From: Limibacillus sp.
GTDB taxonomy: Bacteria; Pseudomonadota; Alphaproteobacteria; Kiloniellales; CECT-8803
NCBI GenBank assembly: GCA_037379885.1
Contig: JARRJC010000004.1
Coordinates: 40,034-104,033 of the forward strand
Length of the DNA: 64,000 nt
Reading direction: 5' to 3'
Shown here: piece after piece, positions 45,366-54,268 of the stretch
Position numbering within the stretch: position 1 is the stretch's first letter
How the letters are laid out: every line of letters begins with the position of its first letter
The notes under the pieces: model-generated
Database searches by the model: none
What the model was told of the DNA's origin: nothing
What the model saw: the letters and a program-made list of their open reading frames with translations, nothing else
Position numbers and translations under genes: made by a program

Positions 45366-46214
45366 TCAATCGCCGGTCAGGCTGCTCTTGCTCTTGGTCT
45401 GGATGTACATGGCGAGCGTGGTCACCACGACGGTGATCGCGATCAGCACGGTCGAGGCGGCGTTCACCTCCGGCGTCACCGAGAAGCGCACCATCGAGTA
45501 GACCTTGACCGGGAAGGTCACGGTCTCCGGACCCGAGGTGAAGAAGGTGATCACGAAGTCGTCGAGCGACAGCGTGAAGGCCATGAGCGCGCCCGCGATC
45601 AAACCCGGTTTCATGAAGGGAACGATGATGTCCCGCATGGCCTGCCATTCGGTCGCCCCCAGGTCCTTCGCGGATTCCTCCAGCTCGCGGTTGAAGTTCA
45701 CCAGCCGCGCCCGGACGATCATGGCCACGAAGGGGAAGGAGAAGGACACGTGCGCGATGATGATCGGCGAGAGTTTCAGCGGCCAGCCCCAGGACGTCGG
45801 CCAGCCGACCTGCGTGAAGAAGGCCATCATGGCGACGCCCATGCAGATCTCCGGGATCACGATGGGCAGCGCCATCGCGCCCTCGTATCCGGCCTTGAAG
45901 GGGAAGCGGAAACGCCAGAGGAGGACGGCCACCATGGCCCCCAGGACGGTTGCGAAAATCGTGTTGAAGAAGGCGATGGTGATGGAGTTCCCGAAGGCGA
46001 GCAGCAGGTCCTCGTTGTTCAGGGCCTTCACGTAGTAGTCCAAGGTGAAACCGCGCCAGACGATGTTGCGGCGGCTGTCGTTGAAGGAATAGACGATCAG
46101 CGTGATGATCGGCGCGTAGAGGAACACCATCACGGCGAAGACCGAGAGGCGCAGCCAGAGGCGCTTGGAGTATTCGAGCGGCCCGATGGAAATCTTCTTA
46201 GCCTTGCCGAACAT
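45366..46214 (-). CDS. Polyamine-type ABC permease (PotI/PotC family)
   Basis: 282 residues, six membrane helices, with the EAA motif region EESAKDLGATEWQAMRDIIV near the C-terminal half. The N-terminus (LRLSVFAVMVFLYAPIITLI) fits PotC/PotI. It follows the partner permease by 4 bp on the same strand and precedes potA by 34 bp. Membrane component of the importer. Confidence 0.92.
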   Translation of the reverse strand: MFGKAKKISIGPLEYSKRLWLRLSVFAVMVFLYAPIITLIVYSFNDSRRNIVWRGFTLDYYVKALNNEDLLLAFGNSITIAFFNTIFATVLGAMVAVLLWRFRFPFKAGYEGAMALPIVIPEICMGVAMMAFFTQVGWPTSWGWPLKLSPIIIAHVSFSFPFVAMIVRARLVNFNRELEESAKDLGATEWQAMRDIIVPFMKPGLIAGALMAFTLSLDDFVITFFTSGPETVTFPVKVYSMVRFSVTPEVNAASTVLIAITVVVTTLAMYIQTKSKSSLTGD

Positions 46215-46218
46215 CGCC

Positions 46219-47130
46219 TCAGCCCTCCATCCGGGAGTTCTTGCGTTCCATGACCGCGCGCAGCGCCAGCGCGCCGAAGGTCAGGTACATCAAGATGAAG
46301 GAGAGCGCCGCGCCGAAGGGCCAGTCGTTGGCGCTCTTGAACTGCCGCTCGATCACGTTGCCGATCAGCTGGCTGTCGGGCCCGCCCAGCAGGTCCGGCT
46401 GCAGGAAGGATCCCAGCGCCGGGATGAAGGTGATGATGATGCCCGAGAGGATGCCCGCCTTGCTGAGCGGGATGATGACCGTGCGGAAGGTCCTGACCTG
46501 GGAGGCCCCAAGGTCCAGGCTCGCCTCGATGTAGCTGCGGTCCATGCGCTCCAGCGCCGCATAGAGCGGCAGGATCATGAAGGGCAGGAAGACGTAGGTC
46601 ATGCCGAACAGCACGGCGGTGTTGTTGTAGAGCAACTCCAGATAGGTGAAGCGCGGATTCATCAGATGGCCCAGGCCGATCCCGTCCACCACCCAGTAGA
46701 TGCGGTCGTAGAACCACTCCAGCGTGAAGTTGACGTAGCCCCGGCTGCGCAGCACCGCGATCAGCGCATAGGTGCGGATCAGAAGGTTGGTCCAGAAAGG
46801 CAGGATGACCAGCAGCAGAAGCACCGGTTTCCACTTGGCCGGCGCGAAGGAAATCGCAAAGGCCACCGGGAACCCCAGGATGAAGCAGAAGAGCGTGGTG
46901 AGCCCCGCCATCCAGAAGGACTTGAGCAGGATCTCAAGATAGATCCACTCGACCGCGCGTGCGTAGTTGTCGAAGGTCCAGGTCAGCTCAAGGTCGATGA
47001 TCCCCTGCTTTTCCGAGAAGGAAAAGACCCAGACCATCGCCAGCGGTACGAGGAAGAAAGCCACCAACCAGAAGGTCGGCGGCAGGCTTGTCACCCAGAA
47101 GACCAGAGGGTGTCGCCGCCAGTTTTCCAT
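46219..47130 (-). CDS. Polyamine-type ABC permease (PotH/PotB family)
   Basis: 303 residues, six membrane helices (FWLVAFFLVPLAMVWVFSFS first), EAA motif SLDLGASQVRTFRTVIIPLS. PotB/PotH-type permease that dimerises with the gene product at 45366. Adjacent to the other permease in a tight operon; a large hairpin separates it from the binding protein gene. Confidence 0.92.
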   Translation of the reverse strand: MENWRRHPLVFWVTSLPPTFWLVAFFLVPLAMVWVFSFSEKQGIIDLELTWTFDNYARAVEWIYLEILLKSFWMAGLTTLFCFILGFPVAFAISFAPAKWKPVLLLLVILPFWTNLLIRTYALIAVLRSRGYVNFTLEWFYDRIYWVVDGIGLGHLMNPRFTYLELLYNNTAVLFGMTYVFLPFMILPLYAALERMDRSYIEASLDLGASQVRTFRTVIIPLSKAGILSGIIITFIPALGSFLQPDLLGGPDSQLIGNVIERQFKSANDWPFGAALSFILMYLTFGALALRAVMERKNSRMEG

Positions 47131-47255
47131 CTACCCCGATCCCTTTCCTTGGCGCAGACGCCCTCTCCCGCCGGTTCCGGCAAGCAGGCGCTGGAAGATG
47201 AAGGTTCCTCCCGTAAAGGGCCGCCCGTGCGCCGCCGGCAGCCCTTTGCGGGAAG

Positions 47256-47298
47256 GGCCCGGCGGGCTTCTCCAATAAAGGAGCCAGCCCGCCGGGCC
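47256..47298 (-). promoter_or_regulatory. Long hairpin between the binding-protein and permease genes
   Basis: Perfect 13-bp inverted repeat GGCCCGGCGGGCT (47256-47268) / AGCCCGCCGGGCC (47286-47298) with a 17-nt loop, in the 185-bp gap after the potF-type gene. No T run follows on the minus strand, so it may reduce or stabilise rather than end transcription, giving more binding protein than permeases. Typical of ABC operons. Confidence 0.6.
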
Positions 47299-47315
47299 GC
47301 CTTTCCGTCTAAGCC

Positions 47316-48392
47316 TTAGGCCGCGTTGATGCGGGTCCAGGCCTCGTCGATCACGCGCTTGCGCTCCTCACCGAGGTAAAGCGCGCTCTCGCAGTTGGCG
47401 ATGGTCTCGTCCGAGGGGAAGATCGCAGGATTGTTGCGATAGTCCTCGGAGCAGATCTCGCGGGCCGCGCCGTTGGCGGTGGCGTAGTAGATGAACTCCG
47501 CGATGTCGCGCCCGACCTCGGCGTCCAGGATGAAGTTGATCATCTTGTGCGCGTTCTCGGGGTGCGGCGCGCCCTTGGGGACCGCCAGCGTGTCCTGCCA
47601 CAGCAGGGAGCCCTCGGACGGCACGACATAACCGATGTCGTCGTCTTCCTCCATGACCTGGAGAATGTCGCCGTTCCACTCCACCGTCAGGTCGACCTCG
47701 CCGGACAGCAGCAGGTCCTGCCCGTTGTCCTCGGCGATGGTCTTGACGTGACCCTTCTGCGCGATCAGCAGGGCTTCGGCCTCGGCGATCTGAGCGGGGT
47801 CCTTGGAGTTGAAGGAATAGCCCAGATACTTCAGCGCCATGCCGATCATGGAACCGGCCTCGGACAGCCAGGCGATGCGCCCGGAGTACTGGTCGCTATC
47901 GAAGACGGTCTTCCAGCTGCTGGGAACCCCGTCCACGCGGGACTTGCGGTAGCCCAGACCCATGGTGCCCCACATGTAGGGCATGGTGTACTTGCGGCCC
48001 GGGTCGAAGTCGGCGTCCTGGAAGGAGGGGCTGAGGTTCTTCTTGTTCGGGATCATGGAGTGATCCAGCGGCACCAGCATCTCGGCCAGGATCATCTGCT
48101 CGGCGTAGTCGTTGGTCGGCACGATCAGATCGTAGCCCGGATTGCCGCCCTTCAGCTTGGCGAAGAGCTCGTCGTTGTCGGCGAAGAGGTCATAGGTGAC
48201 CTCGATGCCCGTCGCCGAGGTGAAGTCGGAGAGCGTGTTCTCGCCGATGTAGGTGTCCCAGTTATAGAAGTTCAGAGCGGCTTCCTCGGCGCTCCAACCC
48301 TTCTTGGGAAGGATGGTCAGGCCCGCGGCGGCAGCGCCGGTTCCCGCCAGGAACGAGCGGCGCGACCACGGCTTGCGATGGAATTTCGTCAT
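47316..48392 (-). CDS. Polyamine-type periplasmic binding protein (PotF/PotD family)
   Basis: 358 residues. The N-terminus RRSFLAGTGAAAAGLTIL is a Tat-type signal with the twin arginine; export therefore may proceed folded via Tat. The mature domain starts NFYNWDTYIGENTL, the conserved PotF/PotD beginning, and keeps the ligand pocket Trp/Asp-rich segments. Binds putrescine or spermidine by family. First gene of the operon; the gap upstream to the cytochrome gene is 190 bp. Confidence 0.9.
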   Translation of the reverse strand: MTKFHRKPWSRRSFLAGTGAAAAGLTILPKKGWSAEEAALNFYNWDTYIGENTLSDFTSATGIEVTYDLFADNDELFAKLKGGNPGYDLIVPTNDYAEQMILAEMLVPLDHSMIPNKKNLSPSFQDADFDPGRKYTMPYMWGTMGLGYRKSRVDGVPSSWKTVFDSDQYSGRIAWLSEAGSMIGMALKYLGYSFNSKDPAQIAEAEALLIAQKGHVKTIAEDNGQDLLLSGEVDLTVEWNGDILQVMEEDDDIGYVVPSEGSLLWQDTLAVPKGAPHPENAHKMINFILDAEVGRDIAEFIYYATANGAAREICSEDYRNNPAIFPSDETIANCESALYLGEERKRVIDEAWTRINAA

Positions 48393-48582
48393 GATGTCTT
48401 TTCCTTTTCCCTGTTCAAAGTGCCATGAGGCTCTTGGCTGCTCCCTTTCGGCTTCCGGGGAACGTCGAGCGTCCTTGATCCCGGCTGAGCGGCAGCCCGT
48501 TTACTTACGCTTGGGTCTGCCGACAATCTTGCCGCAGCGCAGCGAACTGTCAATTGTCCAGAATTAAAGCTGTGTCCGCCGG

Positions 48583-48948
48583 TCACCCCTTCTTCATTTC
48601 CTCGACGTAGCTCAAAAGGTCTTCCAGCTTCTTCTCGTCGAAATCGAAGGGCGTCACGTGGGACGGGGCGAGACTTGGCGATTCGATCCCCGGCATGCGC
48701 ACGAAGACCTGGTGGGGCCGCCTGACGAAGAAGGTCTCGAAGCGCTCCCGCCAGTCCGTCATGCGCAGCAACCCGTCGAAGGACGGCGTGGAGTTGAGGC
48801 CGCCATAGCGGTTGTAGTCGCCGATCACATGACAGCGTGAGCAGTGCTCCTCCGCCAGACGCCGCCCCGCCTGCGGATCGCCGTCCGCCAGCGCGGGCGC
48901 TGCTGCAAAGAATCCTGCCAAAAGGAGTGCTCGTATCGGAAGCCGCAT
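48583..48948 (-). CDS. c-type cytochrome, monohaem
   Basis: 121 residues with a Sec signal peptide (RALLLAGFFAAAPALA, cleavage before Asp) and a single CSRCH haem-binding motif. Methionine ligand candidates lie in RMPGIESPS. Periplasmic electron carrier; donor and acceptor unknown. It stands alone between the polyamine transporter and mobA, on the same strand. Confidence 0.85.
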   Translation of the reverse strand: MRLPIRALLLAGFFAAAPALADGDPQAGRRLAEEHCSRCHVIGDYNRYGGLNSTPSFDGLLRMTDWRERFETFFVRRPHQVFVRMPGIESPSLAPSHVTPFDFDEKKLEDLLSYVEEMKKG

Positions 48949-48992
48949 GGTGCCGGAATGCTAGCCCCAAGCCCCTGACCCGGTAAAGAGCG

Positions 48993-49619
48993 TCACGCCC
49001 GGAGGTAACGCGCCGCCGCCTCCAGGTCTTCCGGCCGATTCGTGTTGAAGAAAGGATCGAGCGGCCCCGCCGCCGTCGCCACTTCCTCAAAGGCCACCTC
49101 GACGAGGTCGTAGCGCGCCGTCCAGCGGTCGACCTTGCGGATCTCCTCTTCGACCATGGCCGAGCGCAACTCAGAGCGCAGCGCAACCGGCCAGAGGCCC
49201 ACCACCGGATGGCTCCGGCCAAGGCTGCTGGCGCAGGCCATATCGGCCCCGGATTCCCGGACCGCCGCCATCAACCTTCCGGCCAGATCCTCGGGCAGGA
49301 AGGGGGCGTCGCCCGGCGCCGAAAGCAGCCAGTCGCAATGCGGCGCGTTCTCCGCCGCCCAGTCCAGGCCGCTCAGGACACCCGCGAGCGGCCCGGCGAA
49401 CCCCTCCACGCTGTCCGCGGCGACCGGCAGGCCGAAGGCGGAAAAGCGGTCCGGATCCCCGTTGGCGTTCAGCACCAGGGCATCGACCTGCGGGCGCAGT
49501 CTTTCGACGATGTGCTGAAGGATCGGCTTGCCGCCCAGGTCGCGCAGGCACTTATCGCCGCCGCCCATGCGGCGCGAAAGACCGCCGGCCATGATCACGC
49601 CGCAGACGCCGCCGGTCAT
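48993..49619 (-). CDS. mobA: Molybdenum cofactor guanylyltransferase
   Basis: Adds GMP to molybdopterin to form the guanine dinucleotide cofactor used by DMSO-reductase-family enzymes. 208 residues with the nucleotide motif GVIMAGGLSRRMGGGDKCL and DPFFNTNRPEDL. It overlaps fdhD by 4 bp. The pair mobA-fdhD plus the nearby moaA points to a molybdenum enzyme, probably formate dehydrogenase, elsewhere in the genome. Confidence 0.95.
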   Translation of the reverse strand: MTGGVCGVIMAGGLSRRMGGGDKCLRDLGGKPILQHIVERLRPQVDALVLNANGDPDRFSAFGLPVAADSVEGFAGPLAGVLSGLDWAAENAPHCDWLLSAPGDAPFLPEDLAGRLMAAVRESGADMACASSLGRSHPVVGLWPVALRSELRSAMVEEEIRKVDRWTARYDLVEVAFEEVATAAGPLDPFFNTNRPEDLEAAARYLRA

Positions 49620-50581
49620 GACTCCCGCCGGCTCCCCTTGCGGGCGTGGCGCTCGTCCTCCTCATCGAAGGCCGCGCCGTCGAAAACGATGCGCTCCTGA
49701 CCGGACAGCGCGACGAAGCGTTTGCCCTTGGCCCGGCCGATCAGGGTAAGGCCCGCCTGCCGCGCCAACTCCACGCCCCAGGCCGTGAAGCCCGAGCGCG
49801 AGACCAGGATCGGGATGCCCATCTGCACCGTCTTGATGACCATCTCGGAGGTCAAACGTCCGGTGGTGTAGAAAATCTTCTGGTCCGCCGAGAGCCCGTT
49901 CATCAGCATGTAACCCGCGATCTTGTCGACCGCGTTGTGGCGCCCGACGTCCTCCATGTAGATCAGCGGGCGGTCCTCCTGACAGAGCACGCAGCCATGA
50001 ATCGCCCCGGCCTCCAGATAGAGGCTGGGCGCGCCGTTGATCTTGCGCGACAGCTCAGCCAGCCAGGAGGTCTTGATGCGCGCGTCCGGGTCCAGCCGGA
50101 CCTCGTCGAACTTTTCCATCAGGTCACCGAAGACCGTGCCCTGGGCGCAGCCGGAGGTCCGGACCTTCTTCTGGAGCTTTTCTTCGTAGTCGGTCTCGCG
50201 CTCGGTGCGCACCACCACGACTTCCAGGTCGTCGTCGTGATCGATGCCGGTGATGACGTCGTCGGGACGCAGCATGTTCTGGTTCAACAGGTAGCCGACC
50301 GCCAGATAGTCCGGATGGTCGCCGATCGTCATCATGGTGACGATCTCCTGCCGGTTGAGGTAGAGGGTCAAGGGCCGCTCCACCACGACGCGGGTATCCA
50401 CCGCGTTTCCGTCCTGATCGATGCCCGACACCGTCTCGGTTAGCGCCGGGTCTTCAGGGTCCGGACGCAGCAGGAACTCGGCGAGATCGGCCGCGCTGGC
50501 CGCCTTCGCGGTGCCCTTGCGCAGGCTGCTCTTGGCGTCCGAGGCGGCGTGGGCGGAGGCTTCTGGCTTGCTGTGCGACAT
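49616..50581 (-). CDS. fdhD: FdhD-type sulfurtransferase, single-Cys variant
   Basis: 321 residues. FdhD passes sulfur to the molybdenum cofactor of formate dehydrogenase. The core segments VERPLTLYLNRQEIVTMMTI, PILVSRSGFTAWGVELA and GRLTSEMVIKTVQMGIP are clear. The CxxC found in E. coli is reduced here to one Cys: Cys145 in TSGCAQGTVFG. It overlaps mobA by 4 bp (ATGA) and diverges from the polyferredoxin gene; the ~190-bp spacer holds a GntR-type palindrome. Confidence 0.93.
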   Translation of the reverse strand: MSHSKPEASAHAASDAKSSLRKGTAKAASAADLAEFLLRPDPEDPALTETVSGIDQDGNAVDTRVVVERPLTLYLNRQEIVTMMTIGDHPDYLAVGYLLNQNMLRPDDVITGIDHDDDLEVVVVRTERETDYEEKLQKKVRTSGCAQGTVFGDLMEKFDEVRLDPDARIKTSWLAELSRKINGAPSLYLEAGAIHGCVLCQEDRPLIYMEDVGRHNAVDKIAGYMLMNGLSADQKIFYTTGRLTSEMVIKTVQMGIPILVSRSGFTAWGVELARQAGLTLIGRAKGKRFVALSGQERIVFDGAAFDEEDERHARKGSRRES

Positions 50582-50708
50582 GGCTGAAATATGCGCACTC
50601 CCGCCCGGCGCGGCAAGCGCTGGCTGGTCCTTGGGGCCGGCCGCCTATTTCCGCCAGAAAAATTATGGTCGTATCGAAAACGCGGGAGGCGTATAAACAG
50701 CGCCCGAA

Positions 50709-50721
50709 TTGGTAATACCAA
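50709..50721. promoter_or_regulatory. GntR/FadR-type palindrome between fdhD and the polyferredoxin gene
   Basis: TTGGTAATACCAA is a perfect 13-bp palindrome matching the FadR-subfamily GntR operator form TGGT-N3-ACCA. It lies just after a TATAAA-like -10 box at 50692-50697, a repressor-friendly position. No GntR gene is in the window, so the regulator would be unlinked. Confidence 0.55.
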
Positions 50722-50767
50722 ACAAAAAGGGGGCCGCCCCACGGCCTCCCCGGGAGAGAACGGCACC

Positions 50768-52819
50768 ATGAAGATCGAGGGCAAGGAAGTCCTTCTCTGC
50801 AACTGCGAACACAGCATGCCGCTGGACGGCAAGAAGATTGCCAAGGCCTGCGCGGCCGCCGGCGCCGAAGGGGAGCTGACCCTGGCCAGCCAGCTTTGCC
50901 GCAGCCAGGTCCAGAACTTCCAGAGCGCCCTTTCAGCCAACCAGAAGGTGCTGGTGGCCTGCACGCAGGAATCGCCGCTCTTCGCCGAACTGGCCGATGA
51001 GATGGGCTACGAAGGCGAACTGGGGTTCTTCAACATTCGCGAACTGGCCGGCTGGTCCGAGGAGGGCGGCAAGGCGGACGCCAAGATCGCCGCGCTCAGC
51101 GCCGCCGCCGCCGCCGATCTTAAGCCCACGCCCACGATCACCTTTGAGTCCGAAGGCGTCTGCCTGATCTACGGCAAGGGTCAGGATGCTCTGGAGGCGG
51201 CAGCGCAGCTTGCCGACCGGCTGGAGGTCACGGTGGTTCTGACCGGCGAGGAAGAGGTAATCCCGCCGCGCCGGGTCGAGGTGCCGATCTTCAAGGGCCG
51301 CATCACCCAAGCCAAGGGCCACCTGGGCGGCTTCGCGCTGAACCTGGACGGCCACGCCGCCGCCGAGCCCTCGGCCAGGGCCGCGCTCAGCTTCGGGCAG
51401 GCGCGCAACAACGTCTACAGCGAGTGCGACCTGATCCTGGACCTGACCGGCGGCGACCCGCTTTTCACCGGTCATGAGCGGCGCGACGGCTACTTCCGTC
51501 CCGACCCCGGCAATCCGGCTGAGGTGATGAAGGCGGTCATGGAGATCGCCGATCTGGTCGGTGAGTTCGAAAAGCCCCGTTACGTCAGCTACGACTCCTC
51601 GATCTGCGCGCATGGCCGGAGCCGGAAGGTCGGCTGCACGCGCTGTCTCGACGGCTGCCCGGCCAGCGCGATCCGCTCGCTCGGCGACACCGTGGAGATC
51701 GATCCGCATCTCTGCGCGGGCTGCGGCGTCTGCGCCTCGGTCTGCCCGACCGGCGCCGTCACCTACCAGCTGCCCGCGGGCGACTCGCTCTTCATGAAAC
51801 TGCGCACGCTCCTGAACGCCTACCACAAGGCCGGCGGCAAGCAGGCTGTGGTCCTGCTTTACGACGAGCGCCATGGCGCAGAGCTGCTCTCGCTCGCCTC
51901 GCGCTTCGGGGCGGGCCTGCCTGCCCGCGTCCTCCCGCTCGCCGTCAATGAGGTGACGGAGGTCGGCATCGACTTCTTTTCCAGCGCCTTCGGCTTCGGC
52001 GCGGACCGCGTCGCCATCCTGGCCGGGCCGGAGAAGAAGGGCGAGCTCGACGGCCTGGCGGGCCAGATGGGTCTCGCCGAGACGATCATGGAGGGCCTGG
52101 GCTACAACGAGGACGACGGCCACGCCCGTATCGCCCTGATCGAAGAGCGGGATCCCGAAGCCCTCTCTACCCTGCTCGCCGGCCTGCCGCGCGGCGGCAC
52201 CGCCAAGCCCGGCGGTTTCCTGCCCATGGGCGGCAAGCGCAGCCGCACCAACCTGGCGCTTGCCCATCTGCACAAGGAAGCGCCGCGCGCCCTCGACATT
52301 CTGCCGCTTCCCAAAGGCGCGCCCTTCGGCACGGTGAAGGTCGACACGGAAGGCTGCACCATGTGCCTCGCCTGTGTCGGGGCCTGCCCGACCGGCGCGC
52401 TGCAGGACGACCCGGACCGCCCCTTCCTGGGGTTCAGGGAGGACGCCTGCGTGCAGTGCGGTCTCTGCAAGAACACCTGTCCGGAGAGCGTGATCTCTCT
52501 CGAACCGCGTCTCAATTTCACCGAGCAGGCGCGCGAGGTGCGCGTGCTGAACGAGGCCGAGCCCTTCAACTGCATCCGCTGCGGCAAGCCCTTCGCGGTC
52601 GCGCAGTCCATCGAGACGATCCTGGACAAGCTGGCCGACAAGCACTGGATGTTCATGGGCGGCGCTGCCGCCGACAAGATCAAGATGTGCGAGGACTGCC
52701 GCGTCAACGAGCAGTTCTCGGGCGAGAACCCCATGGCCTCCGGGCAACGCCCGGTCACGCGCACGACTGACGACTACCTTCGCGAACGCAACAGCGGTAT
52801 CCTCGACGACGAGGAGTAG
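50768..52819 (+). CDS. Multi-cluster ferredoxin (4Fe-4S dicluster) protein
   Basis: 683 residues with many cysteine groups: CNCEHSM at the N-terminus; CTRCLDGCPASAI near 289; CAGCGVCASVCPTGA near 316-326; CTMCLACVGACPTGA near 529-541; CVQCGLCKNTCPESV near 561-573; and CIRCGKPF and CEDCRVNEQF in the C-terminal half. At least four 4Fe-4S clusters are likely. In many alphaproteobacteria a polyferredoxin of this type sits in formate dehydrogenase loci; here the neighbours mobA, fdhD and moaA fit, but no dehydrogenase subunit is visible. The ATG at 50768 is chosen as the first with family-like sequence. The start region is divergent from fdhD. Confidence 0.9.
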   Translation: MKIEGKEVLLCNCEHSMPLDGKKIAKACAAAGAEGELTLASQLCRSQVQNFQSALSANQKVLVACTQESPLFAELADEMGYEGELGFFNIRELAGWSEEGGKADAKIAALSAAAAADLKPTPTITFESEGVCLIYGKGQDALEAAAQLADRLEVTVVLTGEEEVIPPRRVEVPIFKGRITQAKGHLGGFALNLDGHAAAEPSARAALSFGQARNNVYSECDLILDLTGGDPLFTGHERRDGYFRPDPGNPAEVMKAVMEIADLVGEFEKPRYVSYDSSICAHGRSRKVGCTRCLDGCPASAIRSLGDTVEIDPHLCAGCGVCASVCPTGAVTYQLPAGDSLFMKLRTLLNAYHKAGGKQAVVLLYDERHGAELLSLASRFGAGLPARVLPLAVNEVTEVGIDFFSSAFGFGADRVAILAGPEKKGELDGLAGQMGLAETIMEGLGYNEDDGHARIALIEERDPEALSTLLAGLPRGGTAKPGGFLPMGGKRSRTNLALAHLHKEAPRALDILPLPKGAPFGTVKVDTEGCTMCLACVGACPTGALQDDPDRPFLGFREDACVQCGLCKNTCPESVISLEPRLNFTEQAREVRVLNEAEPFNCIRCGKPFAVAQSIETILDKLADKHWMFMGGAAADKIKMCEDCRVNEQFSGENPMASGQRPVTRTTDDYLRERNSGILDDEE

Positions 52820-52840
52820 GACCTGGGAGGGAGCCCGTTC

Positions 52841-53707
52841 ATGGCCGCGACGCTGGACCGCCGCTTGCACGCCTACCGCGACGATCTGGCCGACGCCGCC
52901 TTGAAGGGACAGGTCGAGGCAACCCGTTTCGTCGAACCGCAGTTCCGTCAGGTTTGCGCCGACCGCGCGCCGCTGCGCCGGGCGCCCAATCCCGACTCCG
53001 AGCAAGAAGCTGAAGCCATCTTCGGCGAGCGCATGCGGCTCTTCGAGGAACAGGACGGCTGGGCCTGGGTGCAGAGCGAACGCGACGGCTACGTCGGCTA
53101 TTGCGAGGCGGACCGGCTGACCGGCGCCAGCTGGACCAGCAGTCACGTGGTCGCGGTGCCGCGCACACCCCTTTTTTCCGGCCCGGGGCTGAAGTACGCG
53201 ATCCGCCAGTTCCTGCACATGGAAAGCACGCTCGAGGTTCTGGACGCCAAGGACGGCTACCTGCAGACGCCCCACGGCTGGGTCTTCGCCAAGCACCTCT
53301 GCACCAAGCGGCAGCACCAGACCGACTACGTCAACAGCGCCCTCCTCTTCATCGGCGTCCCTTATGTCTGGGGCGGACGCTCCAGCCTGGGCCTGGACTG
53401 TTCGGGCCTCGTCCAGGTCGTGCTGCAGCGCGCCGGCATCGAAGCGCCGCGCGACAGCGACATGCAGGCCAAGAGCGGCTTGCTGGGCGAGAAGCTGTCG
53501 GCCGATATCCTGCCCAAGCGGGGGGACATCATCTTCTGGAAAGGCCACGTCGCCATCGCGCTGGACCAGAACCGCGTGGTTCACGCCACGGGCCATCACC
53601 TGGCCGTGGTCGTGGAACCTCTTGAGGACATCGACGAGCGCGCCCGCGCGGAAAGCGGAGAGGGCATCACGGTGGTGCGCCGCCCTCCGGTCAGCTTGAA
53701 ACCCTAG
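52841..53707 (+). CDS. NlpC/P60 cysteine peptidase without signal peptide
   Basis: 288 residues. The C40 peptidase part has the nucleophile in LDCSGLVQ (near residue 187), His in GHVAIAL (near 236) and the segment VPYVWGGRSSLGLDCSG. Residues ~30-150 contain SH3-like segments (RAPLRRAPNPDSE; VGYCEADRLTG). No signal peptide is apparent, although such enzymes usually act on peptidoglycan. It is 21 bp behind the polyferredoxin gene and may be co-transcribed. Peptidoglycan or protein maturation are both possible. Confidence 0.83.
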   Translation: MAATLDRRLHAYRDDLADAALKGQVEATRFVEPQFRQVCADRAPLRRAPNPDSEQEAEAIFGERMRLFEEQDGWAWVQSERDGYVGYCEADRLTGASWTSSHVVAVPRTPLFSGPGLKYAIRQFLHMESTLEVLDAKDGYLQTPHGWVFAKHLCTKRQHQTDYVNSALLFIGVPYVWGGRSSLGLDCSGLVQVVLQRAGIEAPRDSDMQAKSGLLGEKLSADILPKRGDIIFWKGHVAIALDQNRVVHATGHHLAVVVEPLEDIDERARAESGEGITVVRRPPVSLKP

Positions 53708-53748
53708 TTGGTGGGCAGCTAGTTCGTGGGCAGCTAGTTCGTAGGCAG
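53704..53748 (-). repeat. Three tandem 15-bp units encoding Leu-Pro-Thr-Asn-stop
   Basis: On the minus strand the unit CTGCC(C/T)AC(G/C)AACTAG is repeated three times in frame (53748-53734, 53733-53719, 53718-53704). Each unit encodes LPTN followed by TAG. Only the first one is translated; the other two are untranslated copies behind the stop of the 104-residue gene. The leftmost copy overlaps the NlpC-gene stop on the other strand. Confidence 0.9.
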
Positions 53749-54048
53749 GGGCGGCGGACCGCTGCCGCCACCCTCCTGAGCCTGACAGAGAGCCTCGGCA
53801 CGGCCCTTGAACTGCCGCGCTTGGTTCTCGTCGATCACGCCGTCGGCCAGCATCTTGTCGATGCCCGCCGCCCGCTCTGCCATGCAGATGGCGACCGGGT
53901 CGTCCTTGGAGAGTTCCGCTTGAGGCGGCGGGAAGAAATCCGCCCAATGGATGCGCAGCAACAGGGCGCCGACGGCGATCAGGACGCCCAGCGCCACCAG
54001 GCGCGCGCCCTTGCCGTCCAGAAATGAGGTGCCAGCCGTCCCGCTCAT
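53734..54048 (-). CDS. Small membrane-anchored protein of unknown function
   Basis: 104 residues. One N-terminal membrane helix ([20 protein letters not shown]) followed by a soluble, acidic helical region ([19 protein letters not shown] and [18 protein letters not shown]) ending in a Gly/Pro tail. It contains two Cys residues. No family is recognised; it may anchor or partner the adjacent cofactor genes. The ATG at 54048 is preferred to an upstream TTG. The stop is part of a 3x tandem repeat. Confidence 0.68.
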   Translation of the reverse strand: MSGTAGTSFLDGKGARLVALGVLIAVGALLLRIHWADFFPPPQAELSKDDPVAICMAERAAGIDKMLADGVIDENQARQFKGRAEALCQAQEGGGSGPPPLPTN

Positions 54049-54268
54049 GACGATCAAAGCTAGGCGAGCCAGCGTGCGCTGCCAAGGCCCTCATCCTCTT
54101 TGGAGCCTGGAATATGGGCTGGCGCCGGAACAGGCGGATAATTCCGCAGAATTTTTGGGGGTGAAGCAGCGGTTGTCTGAGGCTATCCTGCGTCCCACCT
54201 ATGAAAGGCGGCCCCGAGGCAAACGAGCCGCCTGGCAACGCACGACCGAGGAACACCAGAGGATTCGA

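Noticed and set aside
54049..54268. Molybdenum-cofactor riboswitch upstream of moaA
   Set aside because: Only two short inverted repeats are present; the conserved core and length of the Moco element are absent.
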